From: an uncultured Modestobacter sp.
GTDB taxonomy: Bacteria > Actinomycetota > Actinomycetes > Mycobacteriales > Geodermatophilaceae
Direction of reading: 5' to 3'
Assembly: GCF_947486615.1 (NCBI RefSeq)
Contig: NZ_CANKUD010000002.1
Location: 496,001-560,000, forward strand
Length of the DNA: 64,000 nucleotides
The notes under the pieces are model-generated. The model was not told where the DNA came from, did not search any database, and saw nothing but the letters and a program-made list of their open reading frames with translations. Below are positions 41,917-51,113 of the stretch, piece after piece (positions within the stretch are counted from its first letter, which is position 1; the number at the start of each line of letters is the position of its first letter). Position numbers and translations under genes: made by a program.

Positions 41917-42801
41917 GTGCAGGCGCTGCTGGCGGCGGCGTCGGCCGCCGACGGGGTCCGGCCGGTGTCGGAGGAGGCCGAGCTGCGGCTGCAGCACGGC
42001 GGGCCGGCCGGCGGCGCCGACCTCACCGCCCGCTCGGCCGACGGCACGCTGCTGGGCTACGCCCGGCTGGAGGTGCCTCCGGGCGAGCCCGAGGCCGAGG
42101 CCGAGCTGGTCGTGGCCCCCACCGCCCGCCGCCGCGGGATCGGCACCGCGCTGGCCGCGCGGCTGGAGACGATGGCCGGCGACCGGCCGCTGCGGGTGTG
42201 GGCACACGGGGAGCTGCCCGGTTCCGCCGAGCTGGCCCGCGGCCGCGGCTACCAGCGCGCCCGCGTGCTGCTGCAGATGCGCCGTCCGCTGGCCGGCGTC
42301 GACCCCGACCCCCGGCCCGCGCTGCCCGACGGGGTGCGGATCGCCGCCTTCCGCCCCGGCGTGGACGAGGACGCCTGGCTGCGGGTCAACGCCCGGGCCT
42401 TCGCCGCCCACCCCGAGCAGGGCCGCTGGACCCGCGAGGACGTGGCGCTGCGGGAGGCCGAGGCCTGGTTCGACCCGGCGGGGCTGTTCCTGGCGTGGCG
42501 GGACGATGCCGCCGGCCCCCAGCTGCTCGGCTCGCACTGGACCAAGGTCCACCCGGCCGGCGACGTGGACACCGAGCCGGTCGGTGAGGTGTACGTGCTG
42601 GGGATCGACCCCGACGCCCAGGGCATGCGGCTGGGCCGGGCGCTCACCGACGTCGGGCTGGCCCACCTGCGCGCGGCCGGGCTGTCCCAGGTGCTGCTCT
42701 ACGTGGAGGAGGACAACACCGCGGCGGTCTCCCTCTACGAGCGCAGCGGCTTCACCCGGCACGCCGTCGACGTCTCCTGGCGGCGCGTCCCTCGGGGCTG
42801 A
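41917..42801 (+). CDS. mshD: Mycothiol synthase MshD (start uncertain)
   Basis: 294 residues from GTG 41917; two tandem GNAT domains. N-domain motif VVAPTARRRGIGTALA; C-domain with VGEVYVLGIDPDAQGMRLGR and the acetyl-CoA loop, plus VLLYVEEDNTAAVSLYERSG. Acetylates Cys-GlcN-Ins to form mycothiol, the last step. The coding frame appears to extend upstream to CTG 41854 (LSTAPVLVEAGDRLPAAAVP), which would give 315 residues, the usual length, but there is no ATG, GTG or TTG in that stretch. Follows glnR as in M. tuberculosis (Rv0818-Rv0819). Confidence 0.9.
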   Translation: MQALLAAASAADGVRPVSEEAELRLQHGGPAGGADLTARSADGTLLGYARLEVPPGEPEAEAELVVAPTARRRGIGTALAARLETMAGDRPLRVWAHGELPGSAELARGRGYQRARVLLQMRRPLAGVDPDPRPALPDGVRIAAFRPGVDEDAWLRVNARAFAAHPEQGRWTREDVALREAEAWFDPAGLFLAWRDDAAGPQLLGSHWTKVHPAGDVDTEPVGEVYVLGIDPDAQGMRLGRALTDVGLAHLRAAGLSQVLLYVEEDNTAAVSLYERSGFTRHAVDVSWRRVPRG

Positions 42802-42896
42802 GCACCGTCCAGACGCCTCTGCGAGCCCCTCCCCGAGGCCCGTTCACCCGTTGGACGTACACCGTCGGCCGAGTCGTGTCCCAGGTCTCAGGACGC

Positions 42897-42918
42897 GTTC
42901 ATCCCTCGTTCATCGAGG
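42897..42918. promoter_or_regulatory. PHO box upstream of pstS
   Basis: GTTCATCCCTC (42897-42907) and GTTCATCGAGG (42908-42918), two perfect-phase 11-bp repeats; CACCCGGATCC follows in phase. A further single GTTCACCCGTT lies at 42842-42852. It matches the box in front of phoU/senX3 and gives a direct RegX3 site for the pst operon. Confidence 0.8.
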
Positions 42919-43014
42919 CACCCGGATCCGTCCACCTGCCCTGCTTAGCGTCCTCGTCGTTCGGTTCCCCCTGCCCGGCTCCGACGTCCGGGCACACCAG
43001 CGAAAGGCACTGAG

Positions 43015-44130
43015 TTGAAGCTCAGCACCACGACGCGCGCCACGGCCGTGTCCGCGGCGCTCGCCGCATCCCTCGCTCTCGCCGCCTGTGGCGCCTCCAA
43101 CGAGGACACCGGCAGCGACTCCGGCTCCGGGGGCGACAGCGCCGAGCAGCTCAGCGGCACCCTCGTCGGCGCCGGCGCCAGCAGCCAGGAAGCCGCCATG
43201 CAGGGCTGGCGCGCCGGCTACTCCGAGGTCCAGTCGGGCGTCACGGTCAACTACGACCCGATCGGCTCCGGCGGTGGCCGCGAGCAGTTCCTCGCCGGTG
43301 GCACCGACTTCGCCGGCTCCGACGCCGCGCTCGACGAGGAGGAGCTCGCCGCCGCCGAGGAGCGCTGCGGGGCCTCCGGCATCTTCGAGCTGCCGAACTA
43401 CATCTCGCCCATCGCCGTGGTCTACAACCTCGAGGGCGTCGACGAGCTGAACCTCTCCCCCGAGGTCGTCGCCGGTATCTTCAACCAGCAGATCACCACC
43501 TGGGACGCCCCGGAGATCGCCGCGGACAACCCCGACGCGGAGCTGCCGTCCACCGCCATCACCCCGGTGAACCGCTCCGACGAGTCGGGCACCACGGAGA
43601 ACTTCACCGAGTACCTGGTCGCCGCTGCCGGCGACGCCTGGCCGCACGAGGCCAGCGGTGACTGGCCGGTCGCCGGTGGCGAGGCCGCGCAGGGCACCTC
43701 CGGTGTCATCCAGGCCGTCGGCGCCGGTGACGGCACCATCGGCTACGCCGACCTGAGCCAGGCCGGCGACCTGGGTGTCGCCAGCATCGGTGTCGGCGAG
43801 GAGTTCGTCGCGCCGTCCGCCGAGGCCGCCGCCGCCGTGGTCGAGAACTCCGAGACGCTGGAGGGCCGCGGCGAGTACGACTTCGCCATCGAGCTCGCCC
43901 GCGACACCACCGAGTCGGGCAACTACCCGATCGTCCTGGTCAGCTACCACGTCGGTTGCATCGAGTACGACGACCAGGAGAAGGCCGACCTGGTCAAGGA
44001 CTTCATGACCTACGTGATCAGCGAGGACGGTCAGGACGCCGCGGCCGAGGCTGCCGGCAGCGCCCCGATCTCCGACGCGCTGCGGGAGCAGGCCCAGACC
44101 GCGGTCGACGCCATCACGGCCGGCAGCTGA
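43015..44130 (+). CDS. pstS: Phosphate-binding lipoprotein PstS
   Basis: 371 residues. Signal peptide with lipobox ending LALAAC (Cys25), so lipid-anchored outside the cytoplasmic membrane. Phosphate-binding motifs: GAGASSQEAAMQGW, YDPIGSGGGREQFLAGGTDFAGSD, VNRSDESGTTENF and YVISEDGQDAA. The start is a TTG (LKLSTTT), with AAAGG seven bases before. A large hairpin follows the stop, usual for pstS, whose product is needed in excess of the transporter. Confidence 0.95.
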   Translation: MKLSTTTRATAVSAALAASLALAACGASNEDTGSDSGSGGDSAEQLSGTLVGAGASSQEAAMQGWRAGYSEVQSGVTVNYDPIGSGGGREQFLAGGTDFAGSDAALDEEELAAAEERCGASGIFELPNYISPIAVVYNLEGVDELNLSPEVVAGIFNQQITTWDAPEIAADNPDAELPSTAITPVNRSDESGTTENFTEYLVAAAGDAWPHEASGDWPVAGGEAAQGTSGVIQAVGAGDGTIGYADLSQAGDLGVASIGVGEEFVAPSAEAAAAVVENSETLEGRGEYDFAIELARDTTESGNYPIVLVSYHVGCIEYDDQEKADLVKDFMTYVISEDGQDAAAEAAGSAPISDALREQAQTAVDAITAGS

Positions 44131-44142
44131 CAGAGTCAGGCA

Positions 44143-44190
44143 CCACGCGGCGGCCCGGAGTGTCCACTCGGACACCCCGGGCCGCCGTGG
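44143..44190 (+). terminator. Hairpin between pstS and pstC
   Basis: CGGCGGCCCGG (44148-44158) pairs with CCGGGCCGCCG (44177-44187), extended by CCA/TGG; an inner GTGTCC/GGACAC stem (44160-44175) continues it. Likely a partial terminator or 3' mRNA stabiliser that lowers pstCAB relative to pstS. Confidence 0.7.
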
Positions 44191-44248
44191 CACGTCCCAC
44201 CCCCCGCAGGCCCCTGCACACCGCACCACGAACACGACGGAGCGATCG

Positions 44249-45196
44249 GTGACGACCACCAGCGCACCTCCTGCCACCCCGCGCCCCAAGCGCCGGCCGG
44301 GCGACCGCATCTTCGCCGGCAGCGCCAAGGGCGCCGGCATCCTCATCCTGGTGATCCTCGCCGGGGTCGCGATCTTCCTCATCAGCGAGTCCGTCCCCGC
44401 GCTGACCGCGCCGGCGGAGGACGTCCCGGGCGGTGAGGGGCTCTTCTCCTACATCGGCCCGCTGGTCTTCGGCACCCTGATGGCCGCGACGATCGGCCTC
44501 CTGGTCGCCACCCCGCTCGCTGTCGCGATCGCCCTGTTCATCACCTACTACGCCCCCCGCCGGATGGCCGCGGGGCTGGGCTACCTGATCGACCTGCTGG
44601 CCGCCGTGCCGAGCATCGTCTACGGCTTCTGGGGGATCACCTGGTTCGCCCCGCGACTGGTGCCCTTCTACCGCTGGCTCGAGGAGAACCTCGGGTTCAT
44701 CCCGCTGTTCGCCGGCCCGGCCTCGGCCACCGGCCGCACGATGCTGACCATCGGCCTCGTACTCGCCGTGATGATCCTGCCGATCATCAGCGCGATCTCC
44801 CGTGAGGTCTTCACCCAGGTGCCCTCACTGCACCGGGAGGCGGCCCTGGCGCTGGGCGCCACCCGCTGGGAGATGATCAAGATGGCGGTGCTGCCCTACG
44901 GCAAGTCCGGCATCATCGGCGGGGCCATGCTGGGCCTGGGCCGCGCACTGGGCGAGACGATGGCCGTGGCGATCATCCTGTCCGGCTCGGCCGCCGGCAT
45001 CACCTGGACGCTGATCTCCAGCGCCAACCCCCAGACGATCGCGGCGAACATCGCCCTGCAGTTCCCGGAGTCGACCGGACTCGCGGTCAACACCCTGATC
45101 GCCAGTGGTCTGGCGCTCTTCGTGATCACCCTGCTCGTGAACATGCTCGCCCGATGGGTCGTCAACCGCCGGGCCGACTTCTCCGGAGCGAACTGA
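44249..45196 (+). CDS. pstC: Phosphate ABC transporter permease PstC
   Basis: 315 residues, about six membrane helices; EAA-type loop HREAALALGATRWEMIKMAV and IIGGAMLGLGRALGETMAVA are typical of PstC. The N-terminal 20 residues are polar. GTG start. Stop and pstA start share one base (TGATG). Forms the transmembrane channel with PstA. Confidence 0.95.
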   Translation: MTTTSAPPATPRPKRRPGDRIFAGSAKGAGILILVILAGVAIFLISESVPALTAPAEDVPGGEGLFSYIGPLVFGTLMAATIGLLVATPLAVAIALFITYYAPRRMAAGLGYLIDLLAAVPSIVYGFWGITWFAPRLVPFYRWLEENLGFIPLFAGPASATGRTMLTIGLVLAVMILPIISAISREVFTQVPSLHREAALALGATRWEMIKMAVLPYGKSGIIGGAMLGLGRALGETMAVAIILSGSAAGITWTLISSANPQTIAANIALQFPESTGLAVNTLIASGLALFVITLLVNMLARWVVNRRADFSGAN

Positions 45197-46281
45197 TGAG
45201 CACGTCCACGCAGCAGTCGAGCACCGGGTCCGCCGCCCCCATCGCTGCACCGCAGCCGGGTGGGCACCGCAAACTGCCCTCCTGGGCACCCTGGGCGGCC
45301 TTCGCCGTCGCCGCGGTGGTCGCCGCGGTGTTCAGCCTGGCGACCAGCTGGAACATCGTGCTGTTCGTCATCTACACGGTCGTGCTCGGCACGCTCGGTA
45401 CCTACGTGGCCTCTCGAGTGGTCGAGGGGCCGCGGAAGGCGACCGACCGACTGGTCACCTGCCTGGTGGTCAGCGCCTTCGGCATCGCCCTGGTGCCGCT
45501 GATCTCCCTGGTCTACGAGGTCGTCCGCCGCGGTGCCCAGCGCTTCGACGCGGAGTACTTCACCGCCTCGCTGGTCGGCGTCATCGGTGAGGGTGGCGGC
45601 GCCTACCACGCCCTGATGGGCACGCTGATCATCACGCTGCTCACCACGCTGATCTCGGTGCCGATCGGCCTGATGACCGCGATCTACCTCGTCGAGTACG
45701 GGTCCGGCCGGCTCAAGCGGTCGATCACCTTCCTGGTCGACGTGATGACCGGCATCCCCTCGATCGTCGCCGGCCTCTTCGCCTACGCCCTGTTCGTGCT
45801 GATCTTCGGCCCCGGCATCCGGCTGGGGATCATGGGTGCCGTGGCGCTGTCGGTGTTGATGATCCCGGTGGTCGTGCGCTCCTGCGAGGAGGTGCTCAAG
45901 CTCGTCCCGAACGAGCTGCGCGAGGCCGCCTATGCCCTCGGCGTGCCCAAGTGGCGCACCATCCTGAAGGTGGTCATCCCCACCGCCATCGCCGGCCTGG
46001 GCACCGGCATCACCCTGGCCATCGCCCGGGTCGTCGGGGAGACCGCCCCGCTGCTGATCACCGTCGGCATCACCAACGCCACGAACTTCAACCCGTTCGA
46101 CGGTCGGATGGCGACGCTGCCGGTCTACGCCTTCTACCAGCTCACCCAGCCGGGCGTGCCGCCGGAGAACGCCATCGCCCGGGCCTGGACGGCAGCCCTC
46201 CTGCTCATCATCCTGGTGATGGCGCTCAACGTCGTCGCCCGCCTGATCAGCCGCTTCTTCGCACCCAAGACCGGTCGCTGA
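45196..46281 (+). CDS. pstA: Phosphate ABC transporter permease PstA
   Basis: 361 residues, longer than most PstA because of a 25-residue polar N-terminus and two extra N-terminal hydrophobic helices (about 33-50 and 55-72). Core: [40 protein letters not shown] (EAA loop) and [16 protein letters not shown]. Translationally coupled to pstC; 25 bp before pstB. Confidence 0.94.
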   Translation: MSTSTQQSSTGSAAPIAAPQPGGHRKLPSWAPWAAFAVAAVVAAVFSLATSWNIVLFVIYTVVLGTLGTYVASRVVEGPRKATDRLVTCLVVSAFGIALVPLISLVYEVVRRGAQRFDAEYFTASLVGVIGEGGGAYHALMGTLIITLLTTLISVPIGLMTAIYLVEYGSGRLKRSITFLVDVMTGIPSIVAGLFAYALFVLIFGPGIRLGIMGAVALSVLMIPVVVRSCEEVLKLVPNELREAAYALGVPKWRTILKVVIPTAIAGLGTGITLAIARVVGETAPLLITVGITNATNFNPFDGRMATLPVYAFYQLTQPGVPPENAIARAWTAALLLIILVMALNVVARLISRFFAPKTGR

Positions 46282-46306
46282 CCGACCCGATCCGGAGGAT
46301 CCACCT

Positions 46307-47086
46307 GTGGCCAAGCGCATCGACGTGTCCGACCTGGACATCTACTACGGCAACTTCAAGGCCGTGGAGGGCGTCAACGTCTCCATCGAGCCGCGCAGCA
46401 TCACCGCGCTCATCGGTCCCTCGGGCTGTGGCAAGTCGACCTTCCTGCGGTCGCTGAACCGCATGCACGAGGTGATCCCGGGCGCGCGGGTGGAGGGCAA
46501 GGTCGTCATCGACGGCCAGGACCTCTACGGCTCCGACGTCGACCCGGTCGACGTCCGCCGGCAGATCGGCATGGTCTTCCAGCGGCCCAACCCGTTCCCG
46601 ACCATGTCGATCTACGACAACGTCATCGCCGGCGTGCGGCTGAACAGCGCGCGGATGAAGAAGTCCGACATGGACGACCTCGTCGAGCGGTCCCTCAAGG
46701 GCGCCAACCTCTGGACCGAGGTCAAGGACCGGCTGAACCGGCCCGGCTCGGGCCTGTCCGGCGGTCAGCAGCAGCGCCTCTGCATCGCCCGGGCGATCGC
46801 GGTGCAGCCCGAGGTACTGCTGATGGACGAGCCGTGCTCGGCCCTGGACCCCATCTCCACCCTCGCCATCGAGGACCTGATGACGGAGCTCAAGGAGCAG
46901 TTCACCATCGTCATCGTCACGCACAACATGCAGCAGGCGGCCCGGGTGAGCGAGTCCACCGGCTTCTTCAACCTCAACGGCGTGGGCCAGCCCGGCCGGC
47001 TGATCGAGTTCAACCCGACCGAGAAGATCTTCAGCAACCCCGACCAGAAGGCCACCGAGGACTACATCTCCGGTCGCTTCGGGTGA
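46307..47086 (+). CDS. pstB: Phosphate ABC transporter ATP-binding protein PstB
   Basis: 259 residues. Walker [11 protein letters not shown]-loop [17 protein letters not shown], signature [14 protein letters not shown], Walker [13 protein letters not shown]-loop VTHNM. The phosphate-subfamily feature [17 protein letters not shown] and [12 protein letters not shown] are present. GTG start. Last gene of pstSCAB; an inverted repeat inside the end of the convergent LCP gene likely terminates it. Confidence 0.97.
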   Translation: MAKRIDVSDLDIYYGNFKAVEGVNVSIEPRSITALIGPSGCGKSTFLRSLNRMHEVIPGARVEGKVVIDGQDLYGSDVDPVDVRRQIGMVFQRPNPFPTMSIYDNVIAGVRLNSARMKKSDMDDLVERSLKGANLWTEVKDRLNRPGSGLSGGQQQRLCIARAIAVQPEVLLMDEPCSALDPISTLAIEDLMTELKEQFTIVIVTHNMQQAARVSESTGFFNLNGVGQPGRLIEFNPTEKIFSNPDQKATEDYISGRFG

Positions 47087-47115
47087 CCCCCCGCTGAGCC
47101 CGGCGCCCCGGTCGC

Positions 47116-49680
47116 TCAGCTGCAGGACGACGCGGCCCCGGCCTCCGTGCTCACGGAGGCCGGGGCCGCCGTCGTCGGTACCGGGGCGCCCAGCCCGACC
47201 GCCGCGAGGCCCGCGTAGTCCGGGCCGATGACCAGCTGCACGGCGGCGCCCACCTCGTCGGTCTCCAGCAGGACCGAGCCGGGGACGGCGGCGGCCACCG
47301 TCCGGGCCGGCTCCAGGGCCGCCGGGCCGTACCGGACGACGGTCCGGGTCACCGCGGCCGGCTCCACGCCCCGCGCGCCCACCCGGAACCCAGCGGCCGC
47401 CAGCCCGTCGGCGACCTCCGCCGCGCGTCCGGCACCGCTGGCGTCGAACACGTCGACGGTCACCCCGGCCGGCTCCACCGTCACCGTCGTGCCCTCGGGC
47501 ACCGGGTCGGTCACCGCCGGCTCGGGCACCGTCTCGGCCGCGGCGGCCGGGTCGCCCTCTGCCGGGACCTCCTCCACTGCCGCGACCGGAACCCACCCCT
47601 GGTCGATCACCGCGTCGAACAGCTCACGGGTCGCGGTCGCGTCGACCACCACGACTGCCTGGTCGCTGCCCGCCGGCACGTGACCGACCTGGGCCACCGG
47701 CAGCGCCGTCCGCTCCACCGCGTCCCCGTCGAGGTCGCCCAGCGTCGCGCCCAGGGCCCGGACGTCGCCCAGCGTCGTCTCCGCGTCGACGGTGAACGCG
47801 TCCCCGACGCGGGTGAGGAAGCGGGTGAGCGTCCAGGGGTCGGCCAGCGTCCCGGCGTCCAGGGCCGAGCGCAGCGTCGAGCTGAGCACCCGCTGCTCCC
47901 GCTCGGCCGCCGCCGCGCCGGTGACGTCGGACCCGGCGCCGGCCGCCTCCAGGTAGCCGCCGACCTCCTCGGCGCCCAGCTCGTGCGGCCCGGCGGGCAG
48001 CCCCAGGCCGGCGTCGGCCTGCGGCAGGCAGACCGGGACACCACCCAGGACGTCGACCAGCCCGGGCAGCCGGCTCACGTCCAGGGACAGGTAGTGGTCG
48101 ACCCGCAGGCCGGTCAGCTGCTGCACCGACCGCACCAGGCAGGACGGTCCGCCGTCCACGAGTGCGGTGGCGAACGGCTCGGTGACCGGGCCGCGCACCG
48201 ACCCGCCCGCCGTCCGGCAGGTGGGGGTGTCGCTGAGCGCAGTCGGGGGGACGGTGACGAGCACGGCGCGCTCGTCCTCCCCGTTCCCGGAGACGTGCAC
48301 GATGAGCGTGCTCACCGCCGACAGCCCGCGCCGGCCGGGCAGGTCGGTGCCCACGACCAGGTAGGTGCGGGAGGCCTCCTGCAGCTGCGGGGCCAGCACC
48401 TCCGGCCCGTCCACGACCAGGGCGTCGACCTCGTCGATCGACTGGTCCACGTAGAAGTACAGCCCCACGTACCAGCCGGCCACCAGGCCGAGCACGGCCG
48501 CCAGGGCGAGCGCGACCCGGGTCAGCCGCCGGCGGACCGGGCCGGCCGGTGCCCGCGCGGGCTCGACCCGGGCCGCCGTCGAGCCGTTGACGGGCAGGTC
48601 CCGACCGGGGATCGGCGGGACCGGCAGGCTGCGCCGCACGCCGGGCACCGGTACCGACGGCTGTGCCGAGACCGCCCCGGGACCAGGACCGGGCGCCACC
48701 GGCCCGCCCGCTGCCGGCGCGGGTGACGGGCCGCTCACGGACGCGGCAGCCGACGGGGATGCGGCAGGCGGAGGCGGGGTGGACGGCTGAGGAGACGCCG
48801 GGGGCGAAGGCGGGGTGGCCGGCCGGGGGGACGCCCCGGGCGACGCCACGGGCGCAGGTGTCGGACGGGCGGGCACCCCCGGTGCGCCTGCCGGGCGGGA
48901 CGGCGGAGGTGCGGCCGGTGTCGGGGCAGCAGCAGCGACCGGGGACGCGGGTCCGGCAGCAGGAGGGGCGGGCGCCTCGGCCGGCACGGGGCGCGCGGCC
49001 GGGCGTGCCGGCGGCGAGCTGTCGCTCCGGGAGCCCGGGCCGGTCGGCCGGACGGGCGACGGGACGACCGGCGGCGGAGGAGGCGTGGCACCCAGCCGGG
49101 AGCCGGGCGACGGGGCAGCGGGGGGCGCCGCACCCGGCCGGGAACCGGGCGCTGGGCGCGACGGGGCGACAGCGGGCGCCGGGGGTGCCGGGGGTGCCGC
49201 GCCCAGCCGGGGACCGGGCGACGGGACGTCAGGGGCGGCCGGAGGTGCCGCACCCGGCCGGGAACCAGGCCCTGCCTGGGCCGGGCGGTCAGGGGGCTGG
49301 GGGGCGGGCGATCCCGCGCCGGACGACGAGGGCCCTTCCTCGTCGGTTGCCGGGCCGGGCATCGCGGGCTGCCAGCCGGTCGGCAGCACCGGCGGCGACG
49401 GTGGGGCCACCGGGTCACGGCGCACGCCACCCCGGGGCGCCGGGCCGGCCGGCGACGTCCCGGCCGGCACGTCCGGCCGCCCGCTGCGCCCGGAGGCCCG
49501 GCCCGCCTCGTCCACCGGCTCCTGTCGGCCGGTGGCCTCGGCCTCCCGACGTCCGGCGCGCCGCCGGGGCACGCCACCGTTGCCCTGCCGGGCGAGCAGC
49601 TCGGCCACGGTCAGCGGAGCGGCCGGGGTGCCGTCCTCGGCCCCGCCTCGCGTCGGCTGGTCGGCCACCGGCGTCGACAT
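47116..49680 (-). CDS. LytR-CpsA-Psr (LCP) family protein with LytR_C domain
   Basis: 854 residues. Residues 1-380 are cytoplasmic, very Pro/Ala/Gly-rich, with repeats of PGSRPGAAPPAAP type; a membrane helix at about 384-410; an LCP catalytic domain at about 420-680 (TYLVVGTDLPGRRG, AVLVTVPPTA, VDGGPSCLVRSVQQLTGLRV, VDHYLSLD, VDVLGGVPVCLP); then LytR_C (about 765-835) and a tail with Ser-Ser-Cys-Ser. LCP enzymes link glycopolymers such as arabinogalactan to peptidoglycan. M. tuberculosis Rv0822c sits in the same place. The usual Arg cluster is partly degenerate (DLPGRRG), so activity is probable but unproven. Confidence 0.88.
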   Translation of the reverse strand: MSTPVADQPTRGGAEDGTPAAPLTVAELLARQGNGGVPRRRAGRREAEATGRQEPVDEAGRASGRSGRPDVPAGTSPAGPAPRGGVRRDPVAPPSPPVLPTGWQPAMPGPATDEEGPSSSGAGSPAPQPPDRPAQAGPGSRPGAAPPAAPDVPSPGPRLGAAPPAPPAPAVAPSRPAPGSRPGAAPPAAPSPGSRLGATPPPPPVVPSPVRPTGPGSRSDSSPPARPAARPVPAEAPAPPAAGPASPVAAAAPTPAAPPPSRPAGAPGVPARPTPAPVASPGASPRPATPPSPPASPQPSTPPPPAASPSAAASVSGPSPAPAAGGPVAPGPGPGAVSAQPSVPVPGVRRSLPVPPIPGRDLPVNGSTAARVEPARAPAGPVRRRLTRVALALAAVLGLVAGWYVGLYFYVDQSIDEVDALVVDGPEVLAPQLQEASRTYLVVGTDLPGRRGLSAVSTLIVHVSGNGEDERAVLVTVPPTALSDTPTCRTAGGSVRGPVTEPFATALVDGGPSCLVRSVQQLTGLRVDHYLSLDVSRLPGLVDVLGGVPVCLPQADAGLGLPAGPHELGAEEVGGYLEAAGAGSDVTGAAAAEREQRVLSSTLRSALDAGTLADPWTLTRFLTRVGDAFTVDAETTLGDVRALGATLGDLDGDAVERTALPVAQVGHVPAGSDQAVVVVDATATRELFDAVIDQGWVPVAAVEEVPAEGDPAAAAETVPEPAVTDPVPEGTTVTVEPAGVTVDVFDASGAGRAAEVADGLAAAGFRVGARGVEPAAVTRTVVRYGPAALEPARTVAAAVPGSVLLETDEVGAAVQLVIGPDYAGLAAVGLGAPVPTTAAPASVSTEAGAASSCS
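47132..47169. terminator. Perfect 18-bp stem hairpin inside the LCP gene 3' end
   Basis: GCGGCCCCGGCCTCCGTG (47132-47149), 2-nt loop, exact complement (47152-47169). It begins 16 bases inside the LCP coding region and is 46 bp past the pstB stop, so it can end both convergent transcripts. It constrains the C-terminal residues PASVSTEAGAAS of the LCP protein. Confidence 0.75.
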
Positions 49681-49886
49681 CCCATCGTCGTGGTCGGTGC
49701 AGCCCCGGCCGGGGCTGCTCGTGCTGCGCGCGGTCGGACCGGTGGTCGTCGACCTGGCGACCGGTCCACGATACGGGCGGTGCGGCCGCCCGCCGGCCGG
49801 ACGCGCGGGCAGCTCGACGATCGTCGAACCGGTGACGGACCCGTCCCGACCGGCAGCCCGAGGGGCCGGACCGTAGCGTCCTGCAG

Positions 49887-51023
49887 GTGAAGCTGCCCTT
49901 CCCCGGCCCGTCGGACGTGCTCAGCGCAGCAGGCGGGCTGCGTGACGGAGTCACCGAGGCCCTGGCCCTGCTGCCCCGCGTGGTCGGCATGGTCGACGAG
50001 TTCGAGCACCTGCTCACGCGGGTGACCGCCCTCCTCGACCGGGTGGAACGGGTCGCCGACCGCGCGGAACTGGCGGTCACCGGGATCGACGCGACCCGGA
50101 TGCTGGCCGAGGAGGCCATGGCCCGGATCGCGGTCACCCAGGCACGGGCCGACGAGGCGGTGGGCCGGATCGGGGTCACCAACGACGCCGCGGACGCCGC
50201 AGTGGCGAGGATCGGCGCCACCAACGACGCCGCCGACGCAGCCGTCGCCCGCATCGGGACCACCAACGACGCCGCCGATGCGGCCGTGGCGAGGATCGGG
50301 GTGACCAACGACGCCGCCGACCTCGCCGTCGCCCGGATCGGCGTCACGAACGACGCGGCGGACGGCGCCGTGGCGAGGATCGGGGTCACGAACGACGCGG
50401 CCGACGCCGCCGTCGCCCGGATCGGGGTGACCAACGACGCCGCCGACCTCGCCGTCGCCCGGATCGGCGTCACGAACGACGCGGCGGACGGCGCCGTGGC
50501 GAGGATCGGGGTGACGAACGACGCCGCGGACGGCGCCGTCGCCCGGATCGGCGCCACCAACGACGCCGCGGACGGCGCAGTCGCCCGGATCGGGGCGACC
50601 AACGACGCCGCCGACCTCGCCGTGGCCCGGATCGGCGGGACGACCGATGCCGCCGACGGCCTGCTCGACCGGACGGAGACCCTGCTCCGGGCCGTCCAGC
50701 CGCTGCTGGACGAGTACCACCCCGCCCTCACCGCCCTGGCGCCGGCGTTCACCCGGTTCGTCGCCCAGCTGGACGACGATGAGGTCACCGCGCTGATCAC
50801 CCTCATCGACCGGATGCCCGCCATGGTCGTGCACCTGGACGACAACGTGCTACCGGTGCTGGCCACCCTCGGCGACGTGGCGCCGGACGTGCACACCCTG
50901 GTCGACACGGTGCAGGACATGCGGCAGATCGTGAAGGGCTTCCCCGGCTCCCGGCTGTTCCGCCGCCGCGGCGCGGAGGAGATCGCCGAGGAGGAGGCGG
51001 AGGCGGCCGACGGCGCCCACTGA
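49887..51023 (+). CDS. Protein with twelve 14-residue repeats (VARIGVTNDAADAA)
   Basis: 378 residues. N-terminal region (1-60) MKLPFPGPSDVLSAAGGLRD and a helical stretch, then residues 92-259: twelve tandem 14-mers with consensus VARIG(V/A)TNDAAD(A/G/L)A (plus a degenerate one before), then a C-terminal helical region about 265-360 (LLDEYHPALTALAPAFTRFV, GDVAPDVHTLVDTVQDMRQI) and an acidic tail. The 14-residue period is two heptads with V/I/N/A at inner positions, so an extended coiled coil is likely. Related repeat-free actinobacterial proteins exist. GTG start; TAGCGT ends seven bases upstream (leaderless). Function unknown. Confidence 0.85.
   Translation: MKLPFPGPSDVLSAAGGLRDGVTEALALLPRVVGMVDEFEHLLTRVTALLDRVERVADRAELAVTGIDATRMLAEEAMARIAVTQARADEAVGRIGVTNDAADAAVARIGATNDAADAAVARIGTTNDAADAAVARIGVTNDAADLAVARIGVTNDAADGAVARIGVTNDAADAAVARIGVTNDAADLAVARIGVTNDAADGAVARIGVTNDAADGAVARIGATNDAADGAVARIGATNDAADLAVARIGGTTDAADGLLDRTETLLRAVQPLLDEYHPALTALAPAFTRFVAQLDDDEVTALITLIDRMPAMVVHLDDNVLPVLATLGDVAPDVHTLVDTVQDMRQIVKGFPGSRLFRRRGAEEIAEEEAEAADGAH
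50160..50663 (+). repeat. 42-bp coding tandem repeat, 12 units
   Basis: Encodes the twelve 14-residue units. Units 4-6 (50286-50411) and 7-9 (50412-50537) are nearly identical at DNA level including synonymous sites, so a 126-bp segment was duplicated as a block recently; other units differ at third positions. Confidence 0.9.
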
Positions 51024-51050
51024 CGCGCCGCACCCCCGGAGCCGGACACA

Positions 51051-51086
51051 CCACCGGCGCCGCCCCAGGAGGGACGGCGCCGGTGG
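51051..51086. terminator. Bidirectional terminator hairpin
   Basis: CCACCGGCGCCG (51051-51062) with CGGCGCCGGTGG (51075-51086), 12-bp perfect stem, 12-nt loop, between convergent genes ending at 51023 and 51114. Confidence 0.75.
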
Positions 51087-51113
51087 GCTCAGCGCGGGTG
51101 CGGACCCGGCCGG

